A stretch of 64,000 bases of DNA, taken from assembly GCF_000143885.2 (NCBI RefSeq), contig NC_018581.1, positions 5,084,001 to 5,148,000 on the forward strand, written 5' to 3'. The position numbers and the translations under genes are program-made. Under the pieces are notes generated by a model, which saw only the letters and a list, made by a program, of their open reading frames with translations, had not been told where the DNA came from and did no database searches. Numbering within the stretch: the first letter of the stretch is position 1; the number at the start of each line of letters is the position of its first letter. The DNA is from Gordonia sp. KTR9 (GTDB lineage: Bacteria; Actinomycetota; Actinomycetes; Mycobacteriales; Mycobacteriaceae). Shown piece by piece: positions 34,184 through 43,750 of this stretch.

Positions 34184-34866
34184 TGGACGACTCGACCCTG
34201 GATCAGCACCTGGCAGCGGGCGAGCATCGCGCACAGCCCGAACTCCTCATGCCCCACGTAGTGCTCAGTCGTATCGCCGCGGACTTGGCCGCCGAGTACG
34301 CGGGCGTGGTGTCGCGGCAGACTGTGGAGCGCTGCGTCTTCGAGTCATATGCGGCACTGCGCCGCACGTCTCGGGTACAGGCGCATCTCACCTCGCTGGC
34401 GAGCCGGTTCGCCGCCGACCGGTTGCGCGCACTGGCGCAAGCCGGCGGCACCATCGCCAAAGACGTGCCCGAGGTGTTGTTCGTGTGTGTGCACAATGCC
34501 GGCCGGTCGCAGATGGCCGCAGGTCTGTTGACCCACCGGGCCGGCGGCAGCGTTCATGTCCGATCGGCGGGTTCCGCACCGGTGCATTCGATCAACCCGA
34601 CCGTGGTCGAAGCGATGACCGAGATCGGGATCGACCTGGGCAACGACTTCCCCAAACCGCTGACCGACGATGTCGTCGCCGCCGCCGATGTCGTGGTGTC
34701 GATGGGCTGCGGTGATGCGTGCCCCATCTATCCGGGCAAGCGATACCTCGACTGGACGGTCACCGATCCCGAAGGCCTCCCGCTGGATCGAGTGCGCGCA
34801 ATTCGCGACGACCTCGACACCCGCGTTCAACGGTTGCTCGACGAACTCGCCCCTCACCCCGCATAA
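34183..34866 (+). CDS. arsC: arsenate reductase ArsC, LMW-phosphatase fold, with N-terminal helical domain
   Basis: Reductase of 227 residues turning As(V) into the exportable As(III). Residues 90-225 are the low-molecular-weight phosphatase-type domain with catalytic loop CVHNAGRSQMAAG and the later MGCGDACPIYPG. Residues 1-85 are an extra three-helix domain seen in some actinobacterial ArsC proteins, which use mycothiol and mycoredoxin rather than thioredoxin. ATG 34183 lies seven bases after AAGGAGG; the in-frame GTG at 34180 is too close to it. Confidence 0.9.
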   Translation: MDDSTLDQHLAAGEHRAQPELLMPHVVLSRIAADLAAEYAGVVSRQTVERCVFESYAALRRTSRVQAHLTSLASRFAADRLRALAQAGGTIAKDVPEVLFVCVHNAGRSQMAAGLLTHRAGGSVHVRSAGSAPVHSINPTVVEAMTEIGIDLGNDFPKPLTDDVVAAADVVVSMGCGDACPIYPGKRYLDWTVTDPEGLPLDRVRAIRDDLDTRVQRLLDELAPHPA

Positions 34867-34896
34867 CCCCGTCACACCGAAAAGGAAGCTGCACCC

Positions 34897-35325
34897 ATGT
34901 CCGCACAGACACCGAGTGTGTTGTTTGTCTGCGTCCACAACGCAGGCCGCTCTCAAATGGCCGCCGGGTTCTTGACCGCCCTGGGCGGCGGTCGAGTCGA
35001 GGTTCGTTCCGCGGGATCGGCCCCCGCCGACGCCATCAACTCCGCCGCTGTGGAGGCGATGGCCGAGATCGGTATCGACATCTCCGACCAGTCACCGAAG
35101 ATCCTCACCCCCGACACCGTCGAATCCTCCGACGTGGTCATCACCATGGGCTGCGGCGACGCCTGCCCGGTCTTTCCTGGCGTCAGCTACCGCGACTGGG
35201 CCCTGGACGACCCGGCCGGCAAAGGCATCGATGCGGTGCGCCCGATTCGGGATCAGATTCGTTCGCTCGTGGTCGACCTGCTCGCCGAGATCGCACCCGC
35301 CGACAACACCTCGCGTGCGCGATGA
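34897..35325 (+). CDS. arsC: arsenate reductase ArsC, short form
   Basis: Second reductase in the operon, 142 residues, with the catalytic loop CVHNAGRSQMAAG, the segment MGCGDACPVFPG and the final DQIRSLVVDLL. It lacks the N-terminal helical domain of its neighbour. About half the residues of the shared domain match, so the pair is an old duplication with possible specialisation. An AAAGGAAG ribosome site precedes the ATG. It overlaps the truncated third copy by 4 bases. Confidence 0.9.
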   Translation: MSAQTPSVLFVCVHNAGRSQMAAGFLTALGGGRVEVRSAGSAPADAINSAAVEAMAEIGIDISDQSPKILTPDTVESSDVVITMGCGDACPVFPGVSYRDWALDDPAGKGIDAVRPIRDQIRSLVVDLLAEIAPADNTSRAR

Positions 35326-35453
35326 GCACACCACACTCGGTTCTGTTTGCGTGCGTGAGCGATCGGGGCAAGTCGGTGATGGCCCAAGGCCTCGCGAGCA
35401 CGCTCGCCGACGGAAGGATCAATGCCTCTTCGGCCGGCACCGACTGCACTTGA
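35322..35453 (+). pseudogene. truncated third ArsC/LMW-phosphatase-like gene
   Basis: Forty-three residues resembling the first strand and catalytic loop of an ArsC/LMW phosphatase. The loop is altered (CVSDRGKS in place of CVHNAGRS, so the loop Arg is Lys), and SSAGTD matches the next motif. The protein then stops where another 90 residues are expected, and no continuation is found in the other frames. It is ATGA-coupled to the arsC before it, so a third member of the operon once existed. Probably non-functional. Confidence 0.7.
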
Positions 35454-35460
35454 GCCCAGC

Positions 35461-35493
35461 GGAGTGCCATGGGACTCCCTGTCTGCAAACAGG
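35461..35493 (+). terminator. tandem hairpins after the arsenic operon
   Basis: Two short inverted repeats follow one another: GGAGT/ACTCC (35461-35478) and CCTGT/ACAGG (35478-35493). They lie just after the truncated arsC. No T-run follows. They may end the ars transcript or mark the truncation point. Confidence 0.35.
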
Positions 35494-35981
35494 TGTCAGC
35501 GCGGCAATCAGGTCCGGGCAAGGGCACTACCGGACCACCAACGAGCTGCTGTGGGCGGCGACGACCTCCGGCGTCCTGTTGGCAACCCCAGACCGCGTCC
35601 TGGATTTACGCACGCTGAACAGCACATCCGCGACAGAGCATCGTCGAGAAGATCCCGCGGGGGTCTGGGTTTCTGGTGGTGGGGGCCCACGCGGTTGAGC
35701 ACCTACTGATAATCTTGCAGACGGAGTGCCGGGAAGTCTGGTCGGCTGCGCGTTGCTGATGGCTCGTTGGAGTCGGCGACGTGTGCAGTGTCGACCCTTC
35801 CGCTAAGGAACTTCATGAGTCGTAGTGCCTGTCTCTCACACCTGTTTCGGGGCAATGTTGTCACGCCGTCACGCGTCGAGATATCCCCCTTGCCTCTTCA
35901 GCCCGCGGGTTCTCGCCTGGTGCGCGCAGACGTGGTTGGGCTGCGGGTTGTCTCCGTCGTAGCAGATGCCGGGGTGTGCGG
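35494..35981. other. about 490 bases without a recognisable gene
   Basis: Between the arsenic genes and nhaA. A plus-strand frame around 35480-35698 has protein-like composition (GHYRTTNELLWAATTSGVLL) but no start with a ribosome site and no family I know; it may be the end of a lost gene. A 72-codon frame at 35767-35985 looks random. The stretch reads as scar tissue between two acquired units. Confidence 0.5.
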
Positions 35982-37307
35982 ATGATCGCGCGGCCGCGTG
36001 ATTGGGCGAAGGGCACGCTGTTTGCGCGCGGCTCCTACTCGGAGGCATCGCGGATCTCCGATATTTTCCGCAAGGAAACCGTGGGTGGGGCGTTGCTGCT
36101 GGTCGCCGCCGTCGTTGCTCTGGTGTGGGCGAACTCGCCGTGGTCCGCGGCGTACGACAGCCTGGGCCAGTGGCAGATCGGCACCGACGCTCTCGGTCTT
36201 CATCTGGATCTGTCGTTGAGCACCTGGGCGGCTGACGGTCTGCTCGCGATCTTCTTCTTCGTCATCGGGCTGGAGTTGAAACGCGAGTTCGTTGCCGGAG
36301 ACCTCCGGGATCCGGCCCGCGCAGCGTTGCCGATCGCCGCCGCGATCGGTGGGATGGTCGTGCCCGCGCTGATCTTCCTCGCATTCACCGCCCGGGCTGG
36401 AGACGGCGCGACGCAGGGCTGGGCGATTCCGACAGCCACCGACATCGCATTCGCGGTGGCGGTGCTGGCCGTCATCTCGACCCATCTGCCGGCCGCACTG
36501 CGGACCTTCCTGCTCACCCTGGCCGTGGTCGACGATCTGTTGGCGATCACCGTGATCGCCCTGTTCTACAGCGACAGCATCAGCACCGGGGCGTTGGCGC
36601 TGGCGGTGGTGCCACTCGCGGCGTTTGCGGTGTGCGTGCAGCGCGGCGTGCGGGCGTGGTGGATTCTGCTTCCCCTGGCCACGTTGACGTGGGCATTGGT
36701 GCACGAGTCCGGTGTCCACGCGACGGTGGCCGGGGTGCTGCTGGGATTCACCGTTCCGGTCCGTCGCCGCGCCACGGAGGATGGGAAAGCGGCGGACGGG
36801 CCAGGGCTGGCCGAGCACTTTGAACATCGAATTCGACCCCTCTCGGCGGGGGTGGCGGTGCCGGTGTTCGCGTTCTTCGCCGCCGGAGTCACCGTCGGCG
36901 GGTCGGGCGGTTTGACCGACGCGTTGACCGACCCCATCGCGGTGGGCATCATCTGCGGCCTGGTCATCGGCAAAACCGTCGGCATCGTAGGCACCACGGC
37001 GCTGCTGTCGTCGGTCACTCGGGCCACCCTCGATGCCAGCGTGAAGTGGATCGACGTCATCGGTATCGCGATGCTCGCCGGTATCGGGTTCACCGTGTCG
37101 CTACTCATCGGCGATCTGGCCTATGGGATGGGCACAGACCGTGACGAGCACGTGAAGATCGGGGTCCTGGCCGGGTCGCTGACCGCTGCAGCATGCGCCG
37201 CCGTCATCTTGCGGATACGAAACCGCCACTACCGCACCGTGGCGGAGTTGGAGCAGCGCGACGACGACCACGACGGTATCCCCGACGTGTATCAGCGGAG
37301 ACAGTGA
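35982..37307 (+). CDS. nhaA: Na+/H+ antiporter NhaA
   Basis: NhaA-family antiporter of 441 residues with about eleven membrane segments. The paired aspartates of the ion site are in [10 protein letters not shown] (TM5), and [13 protein letters not shown] and [14 protein letters not shown] are diagnostic. It exports Na+ or Li+ in exchange for protons. An acidic tail ([13 protein letters not shown]) looks like a calcium-loop motif, unusual for NhaA. ATG 35982 is preferred over GTG 35976. The stop shares one base with the K+ channel start, so the two are made together. Confidence 0.93.
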   Translation: MIARPRDWAKGTLFARGSYSEASRISDIFRKETVGGALLLVAAVVALVWANSPWSAAYDSLGQWQIGTDALGLHLDLSLSTWAADGLLAIFFFVIGLELKREFVAGDLRDPARAALPIAAAIGGMVVPALIFLAFTARAGDGATQGWAIPTATDIAFAVAVLAVISTHLPAALRTFLLTLAVVDDLLAITVIALFYSDSISTGALALAVVPLAAFAVCVQRGVRAWWILLPLATLTWALVHESGVHATVAGVLLGFTVPVRRRATEDGKAADGPGLAEHFEHRIRPLSAGVAVPVFAFFAAGVTVGGSGGLTDALTDPIAVGIICGLVIGKTVGIVGTTALLSSVTRATLDASVKWIDVIGIAMLAGIGFTVSLLIGDLAYGMGTDRDEHVKIGVLAGSLTAAACAAVILRIRNRHYRTVAELEQRDDDHDGIPDVYQRRQ

Positions 37308-38368
37308 TGGGCTCGCCATGGCGCTCACGCCTGACCAGACGGTCGGGTGTCGATGACGCCGAGGGACTGGGGATCGGAATCATCACGGTTCCCGATCATG
37401 CCCCCAGCCCCATACGGGCCATCGGCCGGCGACTGGGGATCGCCGTCGTGATCATCTGCACCGCAACCGGTGTCGTCTACCTGGACCGCGACGGCTACAG
37501 CCACGCCGGCGATACACCGTTGACAGTGCTGGACTGCTTCTACTACGTGACCGTGTCACTGTCGACCACCGGCTACGGCGACATCGCACCCATCACCCCG
37601 GGTGCGCGCGCTGTAAATGTCTTCCTCGTCACCCCGCTGCGAGTGCTGTTTCTGGTCGTTCTGATCGGCACCACCCTGGAGGTGCTGACCGAACGCTCCC
37701 GACAAGCGTGGCGCATTCAGCGGTGGCGCCAGAACCTGCACAATCACGTCGTCATCGTCGGATTCGGTACCAAGGGCCGCAACGCGGCACGGGCATTGGT
37801 CGACGCTGAGGTCCCCAGAACCGGCATCGTGGTGGTCGATGACGACCCGGCGGCGCTCGAGGCCGCCGCCGCGTTCGGAGTGGTCACCGTCCGCGGTCAA
37901 GCAACCCAGCGTGACGTGCTCAGCCTGGCCAAGACCGAACACGCTCGGGCGGTCATCGTCGGCGCCCACCGCGATGACACCGCAGTGCTGATCACCCTCA
38001 CCGCCCGCCAACTCAATCCCACCGCCCGCATCGTCTGCGCGGTGCGCGACACCGACAACGCTGCCCTGCTGCGACGTTCGGGAGCCGATACCGTCGTCAC
38101 CTCCTCGGCCACAGCGGGACGCCTGCTGGGCATGGCCACCCGCACCCCACGCGTCGTCGATGCCATCGAAGATCTCCTGACACCGGTCACCGGTCTCTCG
38201 ATCGCCGAACGCCTCGTGGATCCCACCGAGATCGGGCAACCACCTCGTGCCGTCGCCGATGTCGTGATCGGCGTCCTCCGCGATGACACCCTCTATCGCG
38301 CAACAGATCTCGATGCGCTCGGTAGCACCGACCGGCTGCTCGTCGTGCGTTCATCGCTCCCGGACTGA
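37307..38368 (+). CDS. two-TM potassium channel with RCK (TrkA-N) domain
   Basis: Ion channel subunit of 353 residues. TM1 (IAVVIICTATGVVYL), pore loop with selectivity filter TTGYGD and TM2 (RVLFLVVLIGTTLEVL) fill residues 40-135. The cytoplasmic RCK domain follows, with Rossmann motif GFGTKG and a nucleotide-sensing acidic residue (VVVDDDP). A TrkA-C-like end completes it. It resembles MthK/Kch-type channels gated by ligand. It is coupled to nhaA by a 1-base overlap, pairing Na+ exit with K+ flux. Confidence 0.9.
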   Translation: MGSPWRSRLTRRSGVDDAEGLGIGIITVPDHAPSPIRAIGRRLGIAVVIICTATGVVYLDRDGYSHAGDTPLTVLDCFYYVTVSLSTTGYGDIAPITPGARAVNVFLVTPLRVLFLVVLIGTTLEVLTERSRQAWRIQRWRQNLHNHVVIVGFGTKGRNAARALVDAEVPRTGIVVVDDDPAALEAAAAFGVVTVRGQATQRDVLSLAKTEHARAVIVGAHRDDTAVLITLTARQLNPTARIVCAVRDTDNAALLRRSGADTVVTSSATAGRLLGMATRTPRVVDAIEDLLTPVTGLSIAERLVDPTEIGQPPRAVADVVIGVLRDDTLYRATDLDALGSTDRLLVVRSSLPD

Positions 38369-38407
38369 CCTCATGAACCTCAGCCGAGACTTCCCCCAGG
38401 AGGAACA

Positions 38408-39298
38408 ATGACGTCGGCATACAAGAACGCCGCGGGCCGTGACGCGATTCAGCGCTGGTGCCGCACCCGACTGGCGATTGCAGAATCCTGCACCTCACAG
38501 TGGGATATACCGACATCGTTGGGACACACTCGGATCGTGGAGCTACTCCCGCCCCGCCCATCCGTGTCGCCGGCCACCGTGGTGGTTGTTCCTGGGACCA
38601 ACATGAATTCCGCCACCTACCTGCCGCTCCTCAGCGGACTCGCCGCAGCGCACCACCGTGTCCTCGGCGTCGATGTTCCCGGACAGCCAGGTCTGAGCAC
38701 CGGGCAACGTCCGCACGGGCGGGACCGGTTCGCCCGCTACGGACAGTGGCTGGACGACGTCCTCACCCACACCACCTCCGAGCCGGTCATCGTCCTGGGA
38801 CATTCGCTCGGCGCCGCGATCGCTCTGTCGAGCACCTCCCCAGCAGTCGCCGGCCGACTGCTGATCTCACCCGGCGGACTGACCCGGCTGAGGGTCCCGC
38901 CACAGGTGCTGGCGACCACCCTCGCGTGGATGGCCGTACCGACACCCGCGCGGTCCTATGCCCTGTTGCGACACCTGACTGCACCCACCACATCCGTCAA
39001 TTCATCGCTCATCTCGTGGATGACACTCGTGGCCGAGTGCTGCCACACAACCCTGGCGCCACCACCACTGACCACCATCTCCACCGCACCACCCACCCTC
39101 GTCGCTTCTGGCGATCAGGACGTGTTCTTGCCGTTGCGACGAGTGGGCCCGGCCGTCCGCACCCGCCTGCACACCGACGTGCGCGTTCTCCGCGACGCCG
39201 GGCACCTGGCCACTCACGACCAGCCCCGTCAGATTGCCCGACTCCTCGCTGAACTCACCGACGCCGTCTGGGCCGACACCGATATCCCACGCGACTGA
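38408..39298 (+). CDS. alpha/beta-hydrolase
   Basis: Hydrolase of 296 residues with nucleophile elbow GHSLGAA, an oxyanion region in PGTNMNSATYLPL, an acid in ASGDQDVFLP and the final histidine in DAGHLATHD. The triad is thus complete. It starts after a perfect CAGGAGGAACA ribosome site 39 bases behind the K+ channel and probably shares its transcript. Substrate unknown; esterase or peroxidase-like activity is possible. Last gene of the accessory block. Confidence 0.87.
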   Translation: MTSAYKNAAGRDAIQRWCRTRLAIAESCTSQWDIPTSLGHTRIVELLPPRPSVSPATVVVVPGTNMNSATYLPLLSGLAAAHHRVLGVDVPGQPGLSTGQRPHGRDRFARYGQWLDDVLTHTTSEPVIVLGHSLGAAIALSSTSPAVAGRLLISPGGLTRLRVPPQVLATTLAWMAVPTPARSYALLRHLTAPTTSVNSSLISWMTLVAECCHTTLAPPPLTTISTAPPTLVASGDQDVFLPLRRVGPAVRTRLHTDVRVLRDAGHLATHDQPRQIARLLAELTDAVWADTDIPRD

Positions 39299-39475
39299 CT
39301 ACTCGGTGTGACCTGGCGAAAGGGATTGTTCCGAAACGCAATCCGTCGGTCCGCAAAATTATCTGCGCGACAACGTATTTCGTGATCACTGAGACGAGTT
39401 GCGCAGGAACCAGGGACACCACCGTTACTACCTGTTCCGCGGCGAGACGCCACCCTGTCGAGGCCCTACTCACAC

Positions 39476-41083
39476 TCAGCGGAGCGTTGCGCTCGCCGGA
39501 TCAACCGGTACCGCGGCCCCCACGACGGCGGCGACCACGTGCTGCGGGTCCCAGCAGGCGTCGGACGACCGCCACGCGACGACATGATCGGGACGGACGA
39601 GAGCGACTCTGGTGATCGGGTCGAGCCGGTCCACACGCACGGCGGTGGTCGGGATGCCCCGGTCGCGCGCCGCGGTCAGCAGGGTCGCCGCGTCCCCGGC
39701 TGCGTCGTCGACGTAGACGATCGTGAAGCCCGGTCCGAGCACGTCGAACAGAGACCGGCCGTCCGCGAGCCAGCTGTGCGGCAGGCGACGGCCGGGCACG
39801 ACCTCCTCCCGCCGAGACCAGTCCAGCGGGTCGGTGTCATCCCGGAGGATGAGCGGCGACGGCCCGACGGTGTCGAACAGCGACGTGGCCAACCGCTCCA
39901 TCTGTCGCACGACACCCTCGCGAACCGCGGCTTCCCAGGCGATGCGCACCGCGGTTCCCTCCGGGGTGTCGAGTTCGGCGTCGGCGGGCGCAGACGGTGC
40001 GTTCCCCGATGTGTCGACCATCCCGACGTAGGCCCGACCGAGCGGGAGCCGCTCGGCATCGAGAGCATCGAGGACGGTGCGCCCTCCCCAGCCGCGCAGC
40101 ACCGCATCGAGTCGCCACGCGAGGTCCGCTGCGTCGGAATTGCCCAGGTGCAGACCGTAACCGCCGGGCGGCATCGCGTGGGCCGCATCACCGACCAGCA
40201 GGACGCGGCCTTTGACGAGGGTCGTCGCGGAGAACGCATTCGCGTGCCACTGTGTCAACTCGCTGGTCCATTCCACGGGTACGTCGGCGCCCACGGCGAG
40301 GCGGATGAGCGTGCGCGGATCCCGGTCGACGCCTGGCGCGATCGCATGGAAGTGCATGGTCCAGAGCGACGTCGCATCCTGCTGCAACACCCCGCCGCTG
40401 ACGTCGGCATTGGTGAAGTTGTAGCCGTTGTGGCGCCCCTTGCCCATGATGTGGCGGAGCAGGACCGAGCGGAATTCGACAGTCCACCGCGTGTCGAACC
40501 TGGCGCTCCCCTCGACCTCGATGCCTGCCGTGCGGCGGACGCGGCTGTTCGCCCCGTCCGCAGCGACCACATAAGCCGCCGAAATCCGCCGCACCGCACC
40601 GTTCGGCCCCTCGAGCCCGATCTCCACGCAGTCCCCGAGATCGACGAGATCATCACGGAACTGCCAGCCGAACAGTGTCTCGACAGTCGGCTCCTCGACG
40701 AGCAGACCACGAATGGCCGACTCGACCAGCCATGACGGCGCATTCTGCGGCATTTCCGCCGCGAAGGAGAGGAAGTCCAGAGTCGTCTCGCTGGGGGTGA
40801 ACTCGCCCACGAGATGCCCGGCCAGCCGGGTGGTCAGAATGTTCGACTTCGGCCAACCCGGTTGCAGCGGAGCGACATCCTTGAGAATCGGCGCGACACC
40901 GAGACGGCGGAGGTGCTCCATCATCCGCGCACTCAGTCCACCGGCGCGCACACCGGGCAGCGGCGCGAGACCACGGTCGACGACGACGGTCCGGATGCCT
41001 CGTCGTCCGAGGTCGAGGGTCAGCGCGAGGCCCGTCGGGCCGCCCCCGATGACGACGACCTCGACGTCGGCCACAGTGGTCAC
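39476..41083 (-). CDS. FAD-dependent aromatic monooxygenase (PheA/TfdB type)
   Basis: Flavin monooxygenase of 535 residues. N-terminal FAD motif VIGGGPTGLALTLDLGRRG, the middle DGANSRVR segment and VLLVGDAAHAMPPGGYGLHLG place it with phenol, 2,4-dichlorophenol and polyketide hydroxylases. The C-terminal 130 residues form the thioredoxin-like domain of that group. Its GTG overlaps the stop of a substrate-binding lipoprotein gene. The operon thus pairs uptake of a compound with its hydroxylation, so the imported substrate is probably aromatic. Confidence 0.88.
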   Translation of the reverse strand: MTTVADVEVVVIGGGPTGLALTLDLGRRGIRTVVVDRGLAPLPGVRAGGLSARMMEHLRRLGVAPILKDVAPLQPGWPKSNILTTRLAGHLVGEFTPSETTLDFLSFAAEMPQNAPSWLVESAIRGLLVEEPTVETLFGWQFRDDLVDLGDCVEIGLEGPNGAVRRISAAYVVAADGANSRVRRTAGIEVEGSARFDTRWTVEFRSVLLRHIMGKGRHNGYNFTNADVSGGVLQQDATSLWTMHFHAIAPGVDRDPRTLIRLAVGADVPVEWTSELTQWHANAFSATTLVKGRVLLVGDAAHAMPPGGYGLHLGNSDAADLAWRLDAVLRGWGGRTVLDALDAERLPLGRAYVGMVDTSGNAPSAPADAELDTPEGTAVRIAWEAAVREGVVRQMERLATSLFDTVGPSPLILRDDTDPLDWSRREEVVPGRRLPHSWLADGRSLFDVLGPGFTIVYVDDAAGDAATLLTAARDRGIPTTAVRVDRLDPITRVALVRPDHVVAWRSSDACWDPQHVVAAVVGAAVPVDPASATLR

Positions 41084-42106
41084 TCGGTCTCCTCGATCAG
41101 TGCGTACGCTTCCTCGACGAGCGAGGCGTCGAACATCTCCGCGTCGGCGGAGACCCCGTCCATGGCCAACGCCGCGATCGTCTCCTCGATGAGTGCGTCC
41201 GACATGGACAGCACCCGCACGTCATCTGACGGCTGGATGTAGGGATTGGTCAGGGTCGCCTGCTGCAACTGCTGCTCGGGATCGAGGTCGAGGTCGGCCC
41301 CCGGCCCGCCGAGCACAGTGTCGACGGCGGCCTGGGTGTCGGCGATCACGCTCTGCCAGCCGCGGATCTCCGCGGCGAGGAAGCGCACCAGGGCCGACCG
41401 CTTCTCAGGGTTCTCGAGATCGGCCGTGGCGACCGTGTAGGTGAGGTCCATGGTTTCGCGTCCGAAGTCGCTGAGCAGGAGGAGAACCGGGTCCTTCCCC
41501 GCGAGCTCCAGCGCGGCGGGCTGATTGGTCGCGAGGCCGGAGATGGCATCGACCTGCCCGCTGATCAGCGGAGCGGCGTCACCCTGGATCGGGACGATGG
41601 TCACCTCCGACTCGTCGACGCCTGTCGACTCGAGCCACGCGACGAAGTCCGCCGTCGAAGCCGCGGTCACCCCCCACCGACCGCCCGACGAGGTCCGCCG
41701 GCTCTTCGATCGGATCGTCGGCCAACGAGATCACCGCGGACGGACTGGTCTGATATCCGGCACCGATGATGGTCAGCGGAGCTCCCTCGGCGACAGCGTT
41801 GGCGGTGTTCGTCGGATTGCTCAGCCCGACATCCGCGGTGCCCTGCACGACCAGGGGTTCGACGTTGACACCGGGGCCGCCCGGAGTGGTCGTCACGGTG
41901 AGGCCCTGGTCGGTGTAGTACCCCGAGGCCTGGGCGACGAAGCCGCCGGCGAACTGCACGTTGTCGACCCACCGGTTCTGCACGGCGAGCGTCGAGACCG
42001 CGGTCCCGTCGGCGGTGGTGCCGCCGTCGGTGCTCCCGCACGAGCTGAGGATGACGGCGGCCGTCGCCAGCGCGACCGGAGCGAGTAGGGCACGGGTCAG
42101 ATTCAT
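41080..42106 (-). pseudogene. ABC substrate-binding lipoprotein (NMT1/SsuA type), G-run frameshift
   Basis: Solute-binding protein of the nitrate/sulfonate/pyrimidine-precursor class, about 340 residues if repaired. Lipobox LSSC near residue 23 after a hydrophobic signal. The family pattern (NRWVDNVQFAGGFVAQASGYY) and the middle ADVGLSNPTNT are clear. At 41670-41675 a run of six G (minus strand) throws translation out of frame after GRSVG; with five it continues VTAASTADFVAWLEST to the natural end. Either a sequencing error, a loss, or a slippage switch. AAAGGA precedes the ATG. Confidence 0.85.
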
Positions 42107-42142
42107 GACATGTCCTTTGAGAGGGAGGGGGTTTCGTTCGGA

Positions 42143-43750
42143 TCAGGAGAGGCGGCGCAGCACGACACGCTCGGCGAGAGTGACCGCGGCGAAGATGAGG
42201 AGGGAGACGAGGGCGAGGACGACGAAGGCGGACCACATCGTGGTGAAGCGGGATTCCATGCCGCCCTGGATCATCAGGAAGCCGATGCCGTCGCCGGTGA
42301 TCAACCACTCCGCGCTCATGGCTGCCACGAGGGAGCCGGGAGCCGTGATGCGTAGGGCGCCGAAGAGGGCAGGCAAGGCGAACGGCGCCGTCACCAGCCA
42401 CTGGGTGTCGAAGGCGCCCGCGTTCGCGCTGCGCGCCAGCAGCAGGATGTCCGTCGGGGTGGAGCGGGCCGCCTGCACCAGGGCGATGAGGGTGGTGAAG
42501 AACGACAGGACGGCCGCGAGCACGATCGCGGTTGCCGCGCCCGAGCCGACCATCAGGCCGATGGCGGGCGTGAGAACGAGCAGCGGTACCGCCCGGAAGC
42601 CGACGACGAGCGGCATCGTGGCGCGTTCGAGCAGAGGGACGCTCAAGATCACCCAGGTGGCCAGGACCGCGACGACGGTGCCACCGACGAGACCTGCGAA
42701 CGCCTTGACGAGTGTCGGCGCGAGGTAGCCGAGGATCTCGTCGAGATGGGCGCCGGCGTCCGGCGAGGCGACGAGGTATCCCCAGACATCGGCGGGCGAC
42801 TTCGCGAAGAACGAGTTCAGTCCGAAGCCGCGGAGCGCGAGCACCCAGAGGCCCAGCACGACCAGCACCGAGGTGGCACCGGTCAGCACGACGGAGGCGA
42901 TGCGCCTGGCCGGGCCGGTGGTCGGCGCCGCGGCCGCGCGGTACTCGGTGGAACGGGACTGCGCCCATGGCACGACCAGGTCGCGCACCAGCCCGATCGC
43001 ACGGTAGAGCACTCCGGTGAACGCGGCGCTGACGAGCGCGACCGCCCACACACGAGGGGCGTCCATGGCCTCGTACGCGGCGATCATCACGCCGCCGAGA
43101 CCCTCCCCGACGACGAGGTACTCGGACATGATCGTGCCGACGACGGCGACCGGCACGGCGATCATGAGGCTGGAGAAGATCGAGGGCAGGGCCGCCGGCA
43201 GACGGACGCTCCACACGGCGCCTGCCGGGCGGCCACCTGCCGCCCGATGCACCTCGAGCATGAGAGGTGATGCGCTGCCGAGACCTGTCACCGTGCCCAT
43301 GAGGACGATGAAGAACACCGCGAGACCCGCCAGGATCGCGCCCGCGGCGTGGCCGGGAGCGACGATCACCACGATGGGGGTGAGCGCGAGTGCCGGAAGG
43401 CTCTCGAGCACGATCGCCGAGCGCACCACCTGGGTGAGCGCAGGCGCCCAGGTCGCAGCAAGGCAGGCGACGGCGATGGCGAGTGCGGCGGCAACCACGA
43501 ACCCCGAGAGGGCGGCCCCGGCGGTGAGCGGCAGGTTCGCCGTGATCGCGGGGATTGCGTCGACGAATCCCCGTGCGATCGCGATCGGACCCGGCAGGAT
43601 CTGCGCGCTCTCCAGACCGGCCCACGCCGCGATCTGCCAGAGCACGAGCAGCGCCGCCGTGGCCAGCAGGGGCGGGCCCACTCGCCCGAACCGTACGGGG
43701 GCGACGGCGGGTGCGGCGACGGTCAGTGGCGGCGCGGCGGCGGTGATCAC
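42143..43750 (-). CDS. ABC permease, two permease domains fused in one chain
   Basis: Membrane protein of 535 residues with twelve hydrophobic segments in two similar halves. Each half has a permease EAA-like loop (around AAGGRPAGAVWSVRLPAALP, and SANAGAFDTQWLVTAPFALP). Importers of the nitrate/taurine class normally use two copies of a 250-residue permease. Here the dimer is a single polypeptide, and the halves have diverged. The GTG overlaps the ATPase stop. It carries the substrate delivered by the lipoprotein. Confidence 0.9.
   Translation of the reverse strand: MITAAAPPLTVAAPAVAPVRFGRVGPPLLATAALLVLWQIAAWAGLESAQILPGPIAIARGFVDAIPAITANLPLTAGAALSGFVVAAALAIAVACLAATWAPALTQVVRSAIVLESLPALALTPIVVIVAPGHAAGAILAGLAVFFIVLMGTVTGLGSASPLMLEVHRAAGGRPAGAVWSVRLPAALPSIFSSLMIAVPVAVVGTIMSEYLVVGEGLGGVMIAAYEAMDAPRVWAVALVSAAFTGVLYRAIGLVRDLVVPWAQSRSTEYRAAAAPTTGPARRIASVVLTGATSVLVVLGLWVLALRGFGLNSFFAKSPADVWGYLVASPDAGAHLDEILGYLAPTLVKAFAGLVGGTVVAVLATWVILSVPLLERATMPLVVGFRAVPLLVLTPAIGLMVGSGAATAIVLAAVLSFFTTLIALVQAARSTPTDILLLARSANAGAFDTQWLVTAPFALPALFGALRITAPGSLVAAMSAEWLITGDGIGFLMIQGGMESRFTTMWSAFVVLALVSLLIFAAVTLAERVVLRRLS

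Noticed and set aside
35767..35985. 72-codon frame before nhaA
   Set aside because: No start signal, no similarity and ordinary composition; listed within the non-coding stretch.
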